A stretch of 64,000 nt of DNA from Sinotaia quadrata (lineage: Eukaryota > Mollusca > Gastropoda > Architaenioglossa > Viviparidae): contig CM054183.1 of assembly GCA_028829895.1 (NCBI GenBank), positions 69,687,071 to 69,751,070 of the forward strand. The letters are read 5' to 3'. Both the position numbers and the translations under genes were made by a program. The notes below the pieces were generated by a model that saw nothing but the letters and a program-made list of their open reading frames with translations, searched no databases and was not told the DNA's origin. How positions within the stretch are numbered: position 1 is the stretch's first letter; each line of letters opens with the position of its first letter. Below are positions 23,150 through 35,830 of this stretch, one piece after another.

Positions 23150-23450
23150 AAAGCTTGTATCTTAGTTAAATGCCAATTTGTGCTTACGTCATATATCTTA
23201 GGTAAATGCCATTTTGTGACTACGATTATATATTTTAGTTATCAATTAATTTGTGCTTACGTCATATATAACTTATCTGGCAGCCACCCCGCGCTTAAGG
23301 TCATATGTCTTAACTGAAGCCATACTATACTCAATTTATGTTATATATTTTCGCTATAATGCAACATGTGTTACGTCATTTATTATAGCTAGTCTAAAAG
23401 ACTAGTCTGTTCTTACGTCATATATCTTAGCTATAGTATACAGCAGTATG
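23150..23450. repeat. decayed copies of the 36-bp array
   Basis: Repeated (t)tacgtcatatatcttagctaa-type units, diverged from each other, running into the homogeneous array on the right. Confidence 0.7.
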
Positions 23451-23760
23451 TACTCACGTTATATATCTTTGCAATAAGACGGTCTGTGTTCACGTTATAT
23501 ATCTTTGCTATAAGGCGGTCTGTGTTCACGTTATATATCTTTGCTATAAGGCGGTCTGTGTTCACGTTATATATCTTTGCTATAAGGCGGTCTGTGTTCA
23601 CGTTATATATCTTTGCTATAAGGCGGTCTGTGTTCACGTTATATATCTTTGCTATAAGACGGTCTGTGTTCACGTTATATATCTTTGCAATAAGAAGGTC
23701 TTGCGAAATACATGCGAGATACATCTTTGCTATAAACTGGCCTGTACTTATCACGTCATT
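23451..23760. repeat. minisatellite, 36-bp unit, about 7 copies
   Basis: Unit gttcacgttatatatctttg then ctataaggcggtctgt. It is open on both strands as 12-residue repeats because 36 is a multiple of 3 and the unit has no stop in those frames. Confidence 0.95.
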
Positions 23761-24160
23761 ATGTCTAGAATCTGTCTTGACGGGAGATTTATCTGATTTA
23801 CAAAATTCATGTTGACATTGATGCCAGATCTGCGTTCTTAAGAAGATATAAATAGCAGAATGCAGAAACGATGTTTATTGACGTTATGTGCACATTAAAC
23901 TTTATCACGTGACTTATTTTCTCAGCAAAACTAATCCGATTGCCGTATTCTCTATTATGTATTATGTATGTACATCTAACAATAAAAGAACAAGTATATT
24001 TAATATTCTCAGTACCCTATGTATTACTGGTGTCTTTACCCCCAACAATACACTGTATTGAATATTCTCACCACCACATGCAGCATGACACTCCCTATTT
24101 CCACGCAACACACCCAAAATATATATATATATATATATAAAAAACAAATTGCCTTTAGTA

Positions 24161-24301
24161 TAGGGTTTTTTAATCTGAGGTCCACGGACCTCAAAATATT
24201 CACTCTATGTTTATATTCTGCTCATGTGCATTTTTCTAAGTAGGGGTCCATCGATTTCACTAGATTTTCAAAGGAGTGACTTAAACGTTTAAGGACCAAT
24301 G
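24161..24301. mobile_element. hAT-type MITE, copy 1 (141 bp)
   Basis: Ends TAGGGTTTTTTAATC (left) and GGACCAATG (right) are degenerate relatives of the CAGnGGTTCTTAACC termini of the copy at 43566-43708. Shared internal blocks are gtccacggacctc, ggggtccat and ttttcaaaggag. The element is flanked by 8-bp direct repeats ctttagta (24153-24160) and ctttacta (24302-24309), one mismatch, as expected for hAT insertions. It has no coding capacity. Confidence 0.8.
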
Positions 24302-24325
24302 CTTTACTATTTTCATTAAACTGAC

Positions 24326-24520
24326 TTGATTGCCTTCCAGCATAAAATGCATGTTAGAATTGTTTTACACTCTAAGACCTACATAACTTGACTGCCTCCC
24401 AGCATAAAATGCATGTTAGAATTGTTTTACACTCTAAGATCTACATAACTTGACTGCCTCCCAGCATAAAATGCATGTTAAAATTGTTTTACACTCTAAG
24501 ATCTACATAACTTGACTGCA
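24326..24520. repeat. minisatellite, 62-bp unit, about 3 copies
   Basis: Unit begins gactgcctcccagcataaaa. It starts about 25 bp from the MITE end. Confidence 0.95.
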
Positions 24521-24683
24521 GTACCTTCAATTGCAAGCTTCGAGGTGTATTATATATTGGTGCAAAATACTTCCTGAGTAAATAGCTCAAGATGGTGTGC
24601 AGTGAAAGTAAATAAAAACAGGATTACAAGAGTGTTCTGGTTTCCTTTCTATCGCTTGCTTGCCAACTACATCTCTGAAAACA

Positions 24684-24898
24684 AAATCATAACAAAACAA
24701 ACAACAAATTATAGATATCCTGTCCCAATACTGTAATAAAATCATAACAAAACAACAAATTATAGATATCCTGTCCCAATACTGTAACAAAATCATAACA
24801 AAACAAACAACAAATTATAGATATCCTGTCCCAATACTGTAACAAAATCATAACAAAACAAACAACAAATTATAGATATCCTGTCCCAATACTGTAAC
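24684..24898. repeat. minisatellite, 51-55 bp unit, 4 copies
   Basis: Unit atcataacaaaacaaacaac then aaattatagatatcctgtcc. One copy lacks 4 bp (aaac). Confidence 0.95.
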
Positions 24899-25408
24899 AG
24901 ACTGAGGTTGTATTAGTTAGTTCGTTTATTTGTTTGTTCATTTGAATTACAATTTTTAAGTGGATACTAATATCATTTCGGCATATCTTGAGAAAACAGC
25001 AGAGCAGTGGCTTGCATTTGTCTTGTTTATGATTGTCATTTTGACATTGATCTTCCAGAGACCGGCGGTGTTTCCTGCCATTTGACCGATTTAGTTATCG
25101 TGACGTCATTCGGAGTCAAAGTTCTGTAAACACTTAATGTGACCTCAATAATTTATGAGACTGACACTGAGTCAGATTTCAAAAGAGAAGAGAGAGAGAG
25201 AGCAGTAGAGGGAGTGACTTGTTTTGGCATCTAATAGATATATTACGCAATAGACAGTCTAACAATTAGGGTTCGAAGCACTTAATTCAACTCATATATT
25301 ATGTTGTTTCTATCTTACTAGTTCTAAATACTGCCAGATATATTTTATGCATATCCTATTAATTCTAATACTATAGCCCTTGATAATTGTATGCTTCATG
25401 TCTATCTA

Positions 25409-25411
<3 letters not shown>
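24899..25411. other. unique spacer
   Basis: A CRE-like TGACGTCA near 25101 and a short (GA)n near 25190 are the only visible motifs. Confidence 0.45.
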
Positions 25412-25492
<81 letters not shown>

Positions 25493-25503
25493 TATGTGTG
25501 TGC
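25412..25503. repeat. (GT)n microsatellite
   Basis: About 90 bp of nearly pure GT dinucleotide. Confidence 0.97.
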
Positions 25504-25700
25504 TATGTATATCCTATTGATTCTATGCCAAACAGCTTGATTTTATTTTTTATGTCTATATATGAATGTGTGTGTGTTCTACGTATATCCCATTGATTCT
25601 ATGCCATAGACAGTGATAATTTTTAGTTTCTTGTCAATACAACAGTGTCATGTAGAGGTCTAGACACGTTTCAAGACTGTTTAATCCCACGACTACAAAC

Positions 25701-25880
25701 TATATTACTGTGTTCTGCATTGAAATGATCCACTCTGTAAAACCTATTCTATAAATAGGTTTCTTTAATAAATAACCGTTCTCTGTACGTTATATTACTG
25801 TGTTCTGCATTGAAATGATCCACTCTGTAAAACCTATTCTATAAATAGGTTTCTTTAATAAATAACCGTTCTCTGTACGT
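25701..25880. repeat. 90-bp perfect tandem duplication
   Basis: Two essentially identical copies starting tatattactgtgttctgca at 25701 and 25791. Each contains the 8-bp inverted repeat AACCTATT-ctata-AATAGGTT. Confidence 0.95.
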
Positions 25881-26179
25881 TATACCATTTCAAAATGAAT
25901 ATATTTAAAAGACGCATACGAATTTACGGCGGGAACCTATTTGTCACGTGTCATGCTTGGGTATCTACAATCTGCCATTGTTCAAAGTATTACATAACTG
26001 GAGTGAGTTCTCTCCCTTGTGAATACAGGGTGTATATCAGAGCATGACGATTACGTCACTCTTACGAAAGAACTGTGTCCAAAAATAACGAATTCAAGTA
26101 AATGCGGGTTAGGAGGTCAAGTATAATTTGTCTTGACTCCGTAACAGTCTGAAAGTAGCTAGTATCAAAATCTAATCTA

Positions 26180-26660
26180 CCTGACTTGTTAACTAACTTG
26201 GCTACAACTGAATTTTAATAGAACTGCCAGACAACGTGACTAGAACTGAAATAGAACTGTCAACTAACTTGACTAAAATTGAACTATATAAACTGTCAAC
26301 TAACTTGACTACAACTGAATTTTAATAGAACTGCCAGACAACATGACTAGAACTGAAATAGAACTGTCAACTAACTTGACTTGAACTACATAAACTGTCA
26401 ACTAACTTGACTAAAATTGAACTACATAAACTGTCAACTAACTTGACTAAAATTGAACTACATAAACTGTCTACTAACTTGACTAAAATTGAACTACATA
26501 AACTGTCAACTAACTTGACTAAAGTTGAACTACATAAACTGTCAACTAACTTGACTAAAGTTGAACTACATAAACTGTCAACTAACTTGACTTGAACTAC
26601 ATAAACTGTCAACTAACTTGACGAAAATAGAACTACATAAACTGTCAACTAACTTGACTT
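26180..26660. repeat. minisatellite, 36-bp unit, with higher-order copies
   Basis: The right part (26380-26660) has about eight copies of ctgtcaactaacttgactaa then aattgaactacataaa. The left part has two copies of a longer composite (about 110 bp) that includes gaactgccagacaac. Both strands are open in some frames. Confidence 0.92.
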
Positions 26661-27267
26661 GAATTGAGGGTGTTTACAAAGTTATCTTTCGCGGTTATCA
26701 TGTATATAAGAGTAATTTTCTACCATCACGCGTGGTTATTTCTGTTCTCAAAGTATTTTGTAAATCGTGTATATAAGATGTTTTTGTCCATTTTATTTTT
26801 ATTTTTATGTTTCTTTTTTTTATATTTTCCTCTTTCTTCGTTATATATTTCAATAATGTGTTTGCAAAAGCAATTTATTACAATTTTCATATTTAATTTA
26901 CATTTTTGATTTACACCTTACATAACTGGCTATAATTTGCATGAACAATTTACTACTACTTAATGCATGATATGCTAAGGTGTACACGCATTTCATTTTC
27001 TTTCGTACAAAATACGATTAAATTAATATCACAATTTGCTTACTTCTGTTATTAGACAATAGCTCGATTTGTTTGAATTTGAAAAATATATTTTTATAAT
27101 TAGTACTGAGAATTTTGCTTACGATCTTACCAAAACAAGGCTTAGTGTGTCCACTAGACGTCTTGACAGACCAAAATCTCGCAGCTTTAATGTCTGTGTG
27201 ATAACAGAGATAACAAGTCATATAAATATAATTAGACAGGTGTATGAGTGAAATGGCTCCTTTGGGC
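26661..27267. other. unique AT-rich spacer
   Basis: T-rich with no recognised gene. Confidence 0.45.
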
Positions 27268-27460
27268 TTTAGCAAGTGTCATACAGACGTAACATTTTGT
27301 ATTGTTTAAACTTTAGCAGGTGTCATAAAGACGTAACGTTTTGTATTGTTTAAACTTTAGCAGGTGTCTTACAGACGTAACGTTTTGTATTGTTTAAACT
27401 TTAGCAGGTATCTTACAGACGTTTGTATTGTTTAAACTTTAGCAGGTGTCTAATAAACAT
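27268..27460. repeat. minisatellite, 44-bp unit, about 4.5 copies
   Basis: Unit gcaggtgtcttacagacgta then acgttttgtattgtttaaac. The last copy lacks about 7 bp. Confidence 0.95.
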
Positions 27461-28254
27461 GTTTTTCGTATTTCTAATATTCCCTTCTCTTAGAAACTTA
27501 CAAATGTAAGGCAAAAAGTGAATGAACTTAATGCTTAATATCAATGTAGGGAGAGAAAAAGGATCCGGGCAGAAAGCGAAAGAGCACAGTTCGACTCTTA
27601 ATGTCAATATATTGATCTGTTTTCAAACGAACTTTCCGCTGGTGAAGCGCGAGATCTTTCTCGTGATTTGATGACGTGAAAAGTAAGTGTGCACGCGCTG
27701 AAGTGCTGCGTCCCTGGGAGGCCATTTTATGGATTCCAGCTCCTGGCTGTAGTCGCTTGTCTAAAGTCTGCCGATGCCGCGACGGAGACTGACACATGTT
27801 TACGCTTTAGGTAGTGAATTCAAGGCCGTTACAGCACGGCAAAGGTCGCTTGTGACGACATAACTGAATTCAAGCGAATGTAAACAGCATACCAGGTGCG
27901 TCATACAGTTGCTGGATTCAAAACCTATACAGACACAGTCGAAGATTTCCCCTAATGACATGTTTTACCAGTCGTATAGCGAAAAATAAACAGGAAAGAA
28001 AACAGAGAGAGAGAGAGAGAGAAAAAAAAAATATATATGAGGCAGCTTAAATCTGTTTGGAAAAGAACAAATATAAATTAACTAAATAATAAAAAGATGT
28101 ATTTTTTCTGATGTAGACATTTAAAAGTCTGACAGAGGAAGCTCGAATGAATTTAAAACGTTCCCATTGACCTTAATTTATTTATTCACTTCGAAATAAA
28201 ATTTATAGTTTGTTTTATTTAAAAAAAAAGATAAGTGTGCATATGCGAGTAAGA
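27461..28254. other. unique sequence with a GC-richer patch
   Basis: The segment 27590-27860 is richer in CpG than the flanks. It contains a good plus-strand donor-like AAAA-GTAAGTG near 27680 and, on the minus strand, an 89-codon frame starting at an ATG (27797 to 27528) without any recognised domain. It could be a 5' exon or regulatory patch; there is no direct support. Confidence 0.3.
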
Positions 28255-28269
28255 CATTCTATGAGCGCG

Positions 28270-28500
28270 TGTGTGTATGTGTTAGTATTTGTGTGCTTGC
28301 AACGTCTAGGTGTAACCGTGTGTGTGTCTATGAGTATTTGTGTGCTTGCAACGTCTAGGTGTAACTCTGTGTGTGTCTAAAAGTATTTGTATTTTGCAAT
28401 GTTTGCGTGTAAGTGAGTGTGTGTGTCTATCAGTATTTGTGTGCTTGCAATGTCTACGTGTAACCCTGTGTGTGTGTCTGCATCAGTATTTATCAGTTTG
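28270..28500. repeat. GT-rich tandem repeat, about 50-bp unit, 4 copies
   Basis: Unit contains agtatttgtgtgcttgcaa and gtctaggtgtaac, followed by (gt)n. Confidence 0.85.
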
Positions 28501-28990
28501 TGATGTATTCATGGAATTATGCATTTGCGATTTCTACCTGTAAATGCGTGCGCCTGTACACCTGATCTCCATATGCACAGAGGGCATGGCATGTTGCAGT
28601 CGGCCTTCAAAACGTCACTGAAGACACTTGTGACGGATGTTAAGTATCACATTGTGTCCTCTTCGTATAGTTTGACCTTGACGTTTTCTGAAATAATTTC
28701 GATCCTTCTATAAATAAACCGATGTAGTTCATTCCTTGTGATATCTTTAGTTGTGACCTATGTATAAACAGTCGATCTAATTCAACGAATGAATAAAGGT
28801 TCTGTTTTGTTGTAACAATCTATATATAGCATTTATGAAATGAAATCCCACTCCACTTATGTGCTATATTTACCACAGGCCGTTATTTTTGGTTCCTAAC
28901 GTTCTAAAATGGAAAACTAATCACGGAGATTCAATCGATGTGGCATTCCAAGTTCTTGGATCTTAAGGCAGTTACTAACTCTAAGACAGA
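28501..28990. other. unique spacer
   Basis: No gene recognised. Confidence 0.45.
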
Positions 28991-30745
28991 GCGTGGGAGT
29001 GGACACTAGATGGCGTTTGAAAATGCAAATACCTACTGGAGAACTGGAGAGGAAGCTAGAGGGTATTTGGAAACATTAACTAATACGGGAAGGACACTGG
29101 ATGGTGCTTGAAAATACAAATACCTTCTGGAGAGGATACTAAATAGTATTTGACGAAACAAGAACTTAGGGAATAAGACGCAAATGATGTCATTAACTTA
29201 GGGAAAAGAACACTAGTTGATGTTTGAACGACATAGGCACTTGGGTAAAGAACATCTTATTAGTGGGAATGAAAAGAGAATAGTGGGCATAAGGAAAGAA
29301 CAGCATATTAAAAACTGTTAGGAGAGAATAGAGGGCATAATGATAGAATAGAGTATTAATAAGCGTAAGGAGAGAATAGTGGTATAAGGAAAGAACACAG
29401 TATTCTTGGGCGTAAGGAGAAAATACTGAGCATAAGGAGAGAAGAACGTATTTGTGGGCGTAAAGAGTGGGTGGTGGGAAGTGGGACAAGCGACAATAAA
29501 AGTTCGTAGACGGCATCACATGAGAGGATACAAGCACGACAGAACACTAGTTGGTGAGGGACAAAAGGATATATGGGACAGAGCATAAGTGTGTGTGTGT
29601 GTGGGGGGGGGGGGTGAACAGTATAAATGGGACAGAACACTTTTTGGTGAGGGACTAAACTAAAGGATATATGGGACAGGGCACAAGGTGGAGGGGGGTG
29701 GGACAGTATAAATGGGACAGGACACTAGTGGTGGAGGGATAAACGAGTTATATGTGAAAGACACTAAGAGTCGAGGGTTAATATGGTATAGCGGGACACA
29801 GTATTAGTGGAAGAGGTTTAATAAGCTTAAGTGGATACAGAACTTGTAAGTGAAGGTTAATAACAGACTTTAGTAGGCCACAACACTAGCAGGTGAGGGT
29901 TGGTGGCAGATGGGAAAGTGTACTGGCAGATAAAAGTTAACATAGTTAAATTAAAGAGGACACTAGTATGTGAAGAATGAAATGATCGGGTAGGAGAGGG
30001 CAAGAGTTGAGGTAGACAAAAGGTTATGTACGAGAGGAATCTAGTAGGTGACCGTTAAAAAGATTAGTTAAGAAAGGGCTCTAGTTTCTATGGTTAAAAT
30101 GTTTAGGTCAAAGACTACATTAATATACAGGGATATAAAAAAAAAAGCATTATATGGGAAAAGTATTAATAAAGTTAAGTTATAACGTGTAGTATAAAGA
30201 ATGAAAGGGTTAAGTTAAGAACTGCGGGAGTAGTACTAGTAATTAAGAGTTGACAGGAGTGGGGTGAAAGCGCTAAGCAGATGGGAGAACAAGTCAGCGA
30301 AGGGGCATTAGCAGGAAAACTGATTATAAATTACATGAGAAAAGTCACTTATAGATAAAAGATAATGTTAAGAGGGAGAGGAAACCAGAAGAAGATCGGT
30401 TTAATAGGGCTTAGGCACTAGTAGGTGATATTTACCGAATTTAGATGATAGAGGATACTATTAGGTAAGGGGAGAAAGGGCTAAAGTGGTATAGTTGATG
30501 TATAACATGTTAAGTGGAAAAGCACTGTTAGGGGAGGGCACTAGGTGACTGATGGCTAGGTTAAATGGGAGTAAGCACTAGAAGGTGAGTGATGACTGGG
30601 TTAAATGGGAGAGGGCATTAGAAGGTGGTTGATGACGGTTAGACGGGAGAGGGCACTAGAAGTGGTTGATGACCGGTTGAATGGAAGAGGGCACTAGAAG
30701 TGGTTGATGACCGGTTGAATGGAAGAGGACACTAGAAGATACCTA
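28991..30745. repeat. purine-rich degenerate minisatellite field
   Basis: About 1.75 kb built from diverged ggacactagtaggtgagggttaa-like and gagaatagtgggcataagg-like units. The most regular part (about 30535-30740) has a 38-47 bp unit gagggcactagaaggtggtt then gatgaccggttgaatgg. Strong A/G strand asymmetry. No gene. Confidence 0.8.
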
Positions 30746-31260
30746 AAACAGGGAAATCCTTTCATTACAGCTTCTAGTCCTTCGATACATTTATAAAGCC
30801 GTAACACTAATCTTTCTTTTTCCATTTCTTTTTTCTTTTAAAGCCGCTGGCAATATTTCCTCCCTAGGAGACATAGTGGGAAATACCGCTTACTGACCAT
30901 CAAGGACGATTAACTCAGAGTGCGATGTTTGAGGTGATAATCCAGTTGTTAATTGTAGACGTAAAAATCTTTCAACTTTTTCCTAAATACACGCGAGAAT
31001 CAAACAACTATTTGAAACGCATTTCTCATTTTCTAATGGTAGGCCTGCAACACAGACAACGTCCATGTACAACTTGTTGACTGTTTTTAAAACTTTATTA
31101 TTTTTCTTGTAAGATAGATCTATGATTCAAAACTTGCATTTTCCTGAAACGACCCAAATACTTAAAGTACTCATCGATTAACACAAATTATTCAAAGGAA
31201 AAAACATTATTCATGTGAGGATGAAAAGCTAGGCCTGCTGCAATGACGAAAAATCTTTAT
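30746..31260. other. unique spacer
   Basis: No gene recognised. Confidence 0.45.
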
Positions 31261-31870
31261 TAAATAGCACATAAATGACTGAAAACAAACTTAAATGACA
31301 CAACACACTATTAACATGTCACAAAACACTACTCAAGAAGTACAAACACCACTTGAATGACACAAAAAACTGTTCAAATAACACAAATCAGAACTCGAAT
31401 GACACAAAACACTACTCGAATGCTGCAAAAGTAGTATACAGTGAGACACAAAACACTATTTAAGTGACATAAAGCAGTCCGCGAATTCAAGACAACTACC
31501 AAAAGATACACAGTACTACTCAAATAATATAAAAACGCCACTCGATTTGTACAAAGCCAGTGACACAAAATACTATACTGAAATAACACAAAATACTATA
31601 CTGAAATAACACAAAATACTATACTGAAATAACACAAAATCTTCTGAGATTACACACAACACTACCCGAATTCCACAAAACATTTCTTAAATGACTCCGG
31701 TCTCATATTTAATCAACAAAAGTTTTTAAAATACACAAAATAATACTGGAATGACCATACTTACAATACACAAAAACATTATTCCAATGACACAATGATC
31801 CGTTTTCACATTATTACTCCAACAACAAAGAGCTATATTCACTTATATAAACATTATTTCAGTGACTTGC
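31261..31870. repeat. degenerate acacaaaacactactcgaatg repeat
   Basis: About 25-bp diverged units over 600 bp, with three near-identical 23-bp copies of gaaataacacaaaatactat at 31575-31640. Confidence 0.8.
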
Positions 31871-32032
31871 AAAGAAACATTGTTCCAAACGAGACTGCAT
31901 TTAATAAAGAAAACCAACAAAAACTGGATTTCAGTACACGCTTCTTAAATGACAGAAAAACCACGTGACATAAAATGCCATTGAAAAGAAACACAAAACA
32001 TGATCGGATTACACAAAACATTTATTCTAATA

Positions 32033-32270
32033 CAGGAATGTTTGTAGTGGAACATTTTGGAAACAATGTTATATACAAGCAGGAATGTTGGAAACAACGT
32101 TGAATACAAACAGGAATGTTGGAAACAACGTTGAATACAAACAGGAATGTTGGAAACAACGTTGAATACAAACAGGAATGTTGGAAACAACGTTGAATAC
32201 AAACAGGAATGTTGGAAACAACGTTGAATACAAAAAGAAATGTTTCCAACGTTGAATACAAGCAGATTGT
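32033..32270. repeat. minisatellite, 31-bp unit, about 7 copies
   Basis: Unit caggaatgttggaaacaacg then ttgaatacaaa. Five central copies are identical. Confidence 0.95.
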
Positions 32271-32397
32271 GTCTTCAAAAAATTGGCCATTTCAACAATT
32301 TTTCACTCTGCAAATGTAATCGAGGCTGTTCACATGCAATATTAGTGATTGGAGTACAGCCACAAAGGTACAGTGATGATTTACAACACCATTAATG

Positions 32398-33040
32398 TCT
32401 CAACGACCATCGGAATGCTAACCGACATGCGAAGTCTCAACCCTCAACAGAATGCTAATTGACATGCGCAGTCTACCCTCAACAGAATGCTAATTGACAT
32501 GCGCAGTCTACCCTCAACAGAATGCTAATTGACATGCGCAGTCTACCCTCAACAGAATGCTAATTGACATGCGCAGCCTACCCTCAACAGAATGCTAATT
32601 GACATGCGCAATCTCAACCCTCAACAGAATGCTAATTGACATGCGCAGCCTACCCTCAACAGAATGCTAATTGACATGTTCAATCTCAACCCTCAACAGA
32701 ATGCTAATTGACATGTGCAATCTCAACCCTCAACAGAATACTAATTGACATGCGCAGCCTACCCTCAACAGAGTGCTAATTGACATGTACAATCTCAACC
32801 CTCAACAGAATGCTAATTGACATGCGCAGCCTACCCTCAACAGAATGCTAATTGACATGTGCAATCTCAACCCTCAACAGAATGCTAATTGACATGTGCA
32901 GCCTACCCTCAACAGAATGCTAATTGACATGTGCAGCCTACCCTCAACAGAATGCTAATTGACATGCGCAGCCTACCCTCAACAGAATGCTAATTGACAT
33001 GTGCAATCTCGACCCCTATCAGAATGCTAACCGACATAAA
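32398..33040. repeat. minisatellite, 35/37-bp unit, about 17 copies
   Basis: Unit ccctcaacagaatgctaatt then gacatgcgcag(c/t)cta. A variant ending gtgcaatctcaa is interspersed, giving two unit lengths. Confidence 0.95.
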
Positions 33041-35642
33041 ATCAATTCAGTTCCCCGGACATTACATTCTAGTAGTCATAAAATCAATTCATTTCTCCTT
33101 ATATTATATCCATGTAATGCTACTAAAACAACTCATTTTCTTTACCTAATATCCCAGATCCACTTTCATTGCATCTTAACTCCACTAGCACTATATTCCT
33201 CTTCTAATGTCATTCTAATTTAACTATTTTATTTTACTGTCCTAATGCCTGTTGAGTAAGGTGTATTGTTGAAACTGTAAAATGTTAAGGTGTAAACTGT
33301 TGAGGAAGATGTAAAATGTTGAATGAGGTGTAAACTGCTGTATAAATAAATTCAAAAGGTAAGAATGTGAAATATTATCTCATTCGCATTACTGTCACAA
33401 TGTATTCACTTCTCAGACATAATTAGTCTCTCTCTCTCCCCCCCCCCCCCCTCAAACACACTCACATGCTCTCTCACTCTGTTACTCGCAAACACTTCAA
33501 GAATGAACAATCCCCTTTAAATCTGTAAAATTGTTTTAATTTTCAAGAGTTTCACAAAATATTGTATAAAAATTCACAAGTATTGGAGCTTTTCATATGC
33601 ATTCTTTTAATAAAAGTTATAAAAACAGAACATGAAACAATAAATATACTCTCGTAGTCCAAAAACATGGCTAATGCCATATGACTTATTTCATACAACT
33701 TGCAACAAACATTTATCACGGGCAAACATAAATAGGCAATGCTTAATGTGGTTTGATTGTTTTGGTATTCAAATGTTCACGGAAACTGACCACCAGGCCT
33801 AAGGTCACGAGCGATCTGACAATCAGCAGGTCATCAAAGATTACGAGAGATTCGTAAACTTATCTGCTGACACTGCAAAATTTCTGATATTGCCTTCGCA
33901 CTCCAAGCCAGAAAAACAGCGATGACCCGATGTAATACGCCTTGTTTATTTAATGATGACAAAATATAAACTTAATACATAATGTCAGACTATAGTTAAA
34001 CAGAATTATGTTTATTGTGCATATGATAGTTCTACTGACTGATGTATGGTGCAATTACATTTACTGATTTACGAGTAAACTGCCAAAAAACCCTGACTTC
34101 GTGACTTAGGTTTGTGTTGTGTATAAAATTTCACCGAGGTTTCGCCAAATAAAATAAAATTAGCTTTGCTAATGAATAACATTAGTAATGTGTTAATAGA
34201 AGCAACGTCATTCAACAAATGCAAGCAAGCAAAACAATTTCACAACCAATCAAATCATATAATTTGTCGACCAGTCAGAAGTGAGACGCAACCCATTCAA
34301 CTATCTGGTCAAATGCAACCAACCAAATGAAATATCAAATGCTTTCTACTGGCCCGAATGATTGGATTGGATATTTCTTTACAATTATTATGAATTGTTA
34401 AATAAATTTTATTGGAAGTGAGTTAAAAAGCACCAGATCACATGACCCGTTGATTTGGATTAAGCAGGACATAAATTTCAAATGCTGATGAGTTCTGTTA
34501 CATTAGGCAAGAAGTGCTAAGGGCAGGTAAATGCGTTTCACCCAAAAGCACTAAATGCTATAACAGTACCAAGTACGATTATCTAACTTTTAAAAGAAAT
34601 AACCACACACACACACACACACCAACAAATACATTTGAATAAACAAAATAACGAGTATTTCGTTTTCAAACACAATAACACTTGAGAAAACCAGAAAGGT
34701 AATCTTCAGCCATCTTCACACGTCTAAATTAAATACTAGAGTCACTCTCAACCCCATGACAAGAAACCCGCCCGCATCCTACCCACTTCTCAGTCCCAAC
34801 AACTTAGTACATAAAGAAATAAAGGGTTAAAACTTCCAGTAATGAGATCGCATGTTTATAAGACACAATGACAAGGTGTACAAGTCAATAAATTGGCTTG
34901 TGTCATGGGAACTGTCTGCACATGACATCACAGAGTTCTGATTTTACTAAAATACAACAGTAAACAATGTTGTCCCATTAAAAAATAAAATAGTACACTA
35001 ACCCAATGTCATGCGAAATGCACAGTTTTGAATTCACACAAATATCTGCATTTATTTTTACCTCCGAGGAGTTCGTCGAGTCAGTCCATGTTATAGCCAT
35101 ATTTTTTTTTCTAAAAGCACACAATCCAAAAATGTCTAACATAGATGCATTCTTCTGTAAAATGGTTAATGTCCATGTTACAGCCATAGTTATTTATCAG
35201 ATATGAGCAAATACATTCTTTTGCTAAACGGACATAATCTGGTAGAGAGTTCTGTACACGATTTGGTGTAATATTCTGTATCAAGGTCAGGTGTTTTTTC
35301 TGCATCATAATTAGGTGTAGTGTCCTGTAACAAAGTTATGCATAGTGTTCTGTATCATGGCAGCTGTTTGAGTGTGTCGTGATTTCTGAAGTACTGCAGG
35401 GCATGTCCCTTCTTTTTCAGCTAAATTCCTAAACGAGCAGGAAGCACTCCAAGCTTTAAACGTGATCATGTGACAGATCGAATAGCTCTGTCACTACGCC
35501 CCGTCTCTAGCTTCCTATCAAGAAATTGAAATCGATGACGTCATCAGAACTGTGATTCGCGTTTTCTGCCATCAGTCTATGGTGAAGGTCAGCTCGAAAA
35601 CGAGGACTTGGTAAGAGAACAGCCAAGTTGTTGTGCATTACG
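33041..35642 (-). other. downstream region and likely 3' UTR of the KLF gene
   Basis: About 2.6 kb of mostly single-copy, AT-rich sequence after the stop codon (minus strand), free of the minisatellites that fill the rest of the window. Candidate minus-strand AATAAA signals occur at about 35051-35056, 34009-34014 and 33953-33958; which is used cannot be told. A TGACGTCA palindrome lies at 35536-35543. Confidence 0.45.
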
Positions 35643-35830
35643 TCATTTACTTTTGGGCTCATGACGTTTATTGTGAAGCGCTAAATGGTCGGAGCGAGCG
35701 AAGCTGCGTTCACACACTTTGCACCGGAAGGGCTTGGCACCAGTGTGCTTACGTATATGTCGTGTCAATTCATCGGAGCGTGCAAATCGCCATTGGCATG
35801 TCTGATAATGGCATTTATACGGCTTTTCTC
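35643..35830 (-). CDS. KLF coding exon 4 (fingers 2 and 3, stop)
   Basis: The acceptor is tgttttacag at 35831-35840. The exon finishes the G codon of the first linker and encodes fingers 2 and 3, then H-E-P-K-S-K and TGA (35643-35645). Ending a few residues after the last finger is typical of KLF5. Confidence 0.93.

Noticed and set aside
25269..25285. tRNA B-box-like ggttcgaagc
   Set aside because: No A box, no cloverleaf stems and no terminator. No other tRNA or SINE candidate was convincing.
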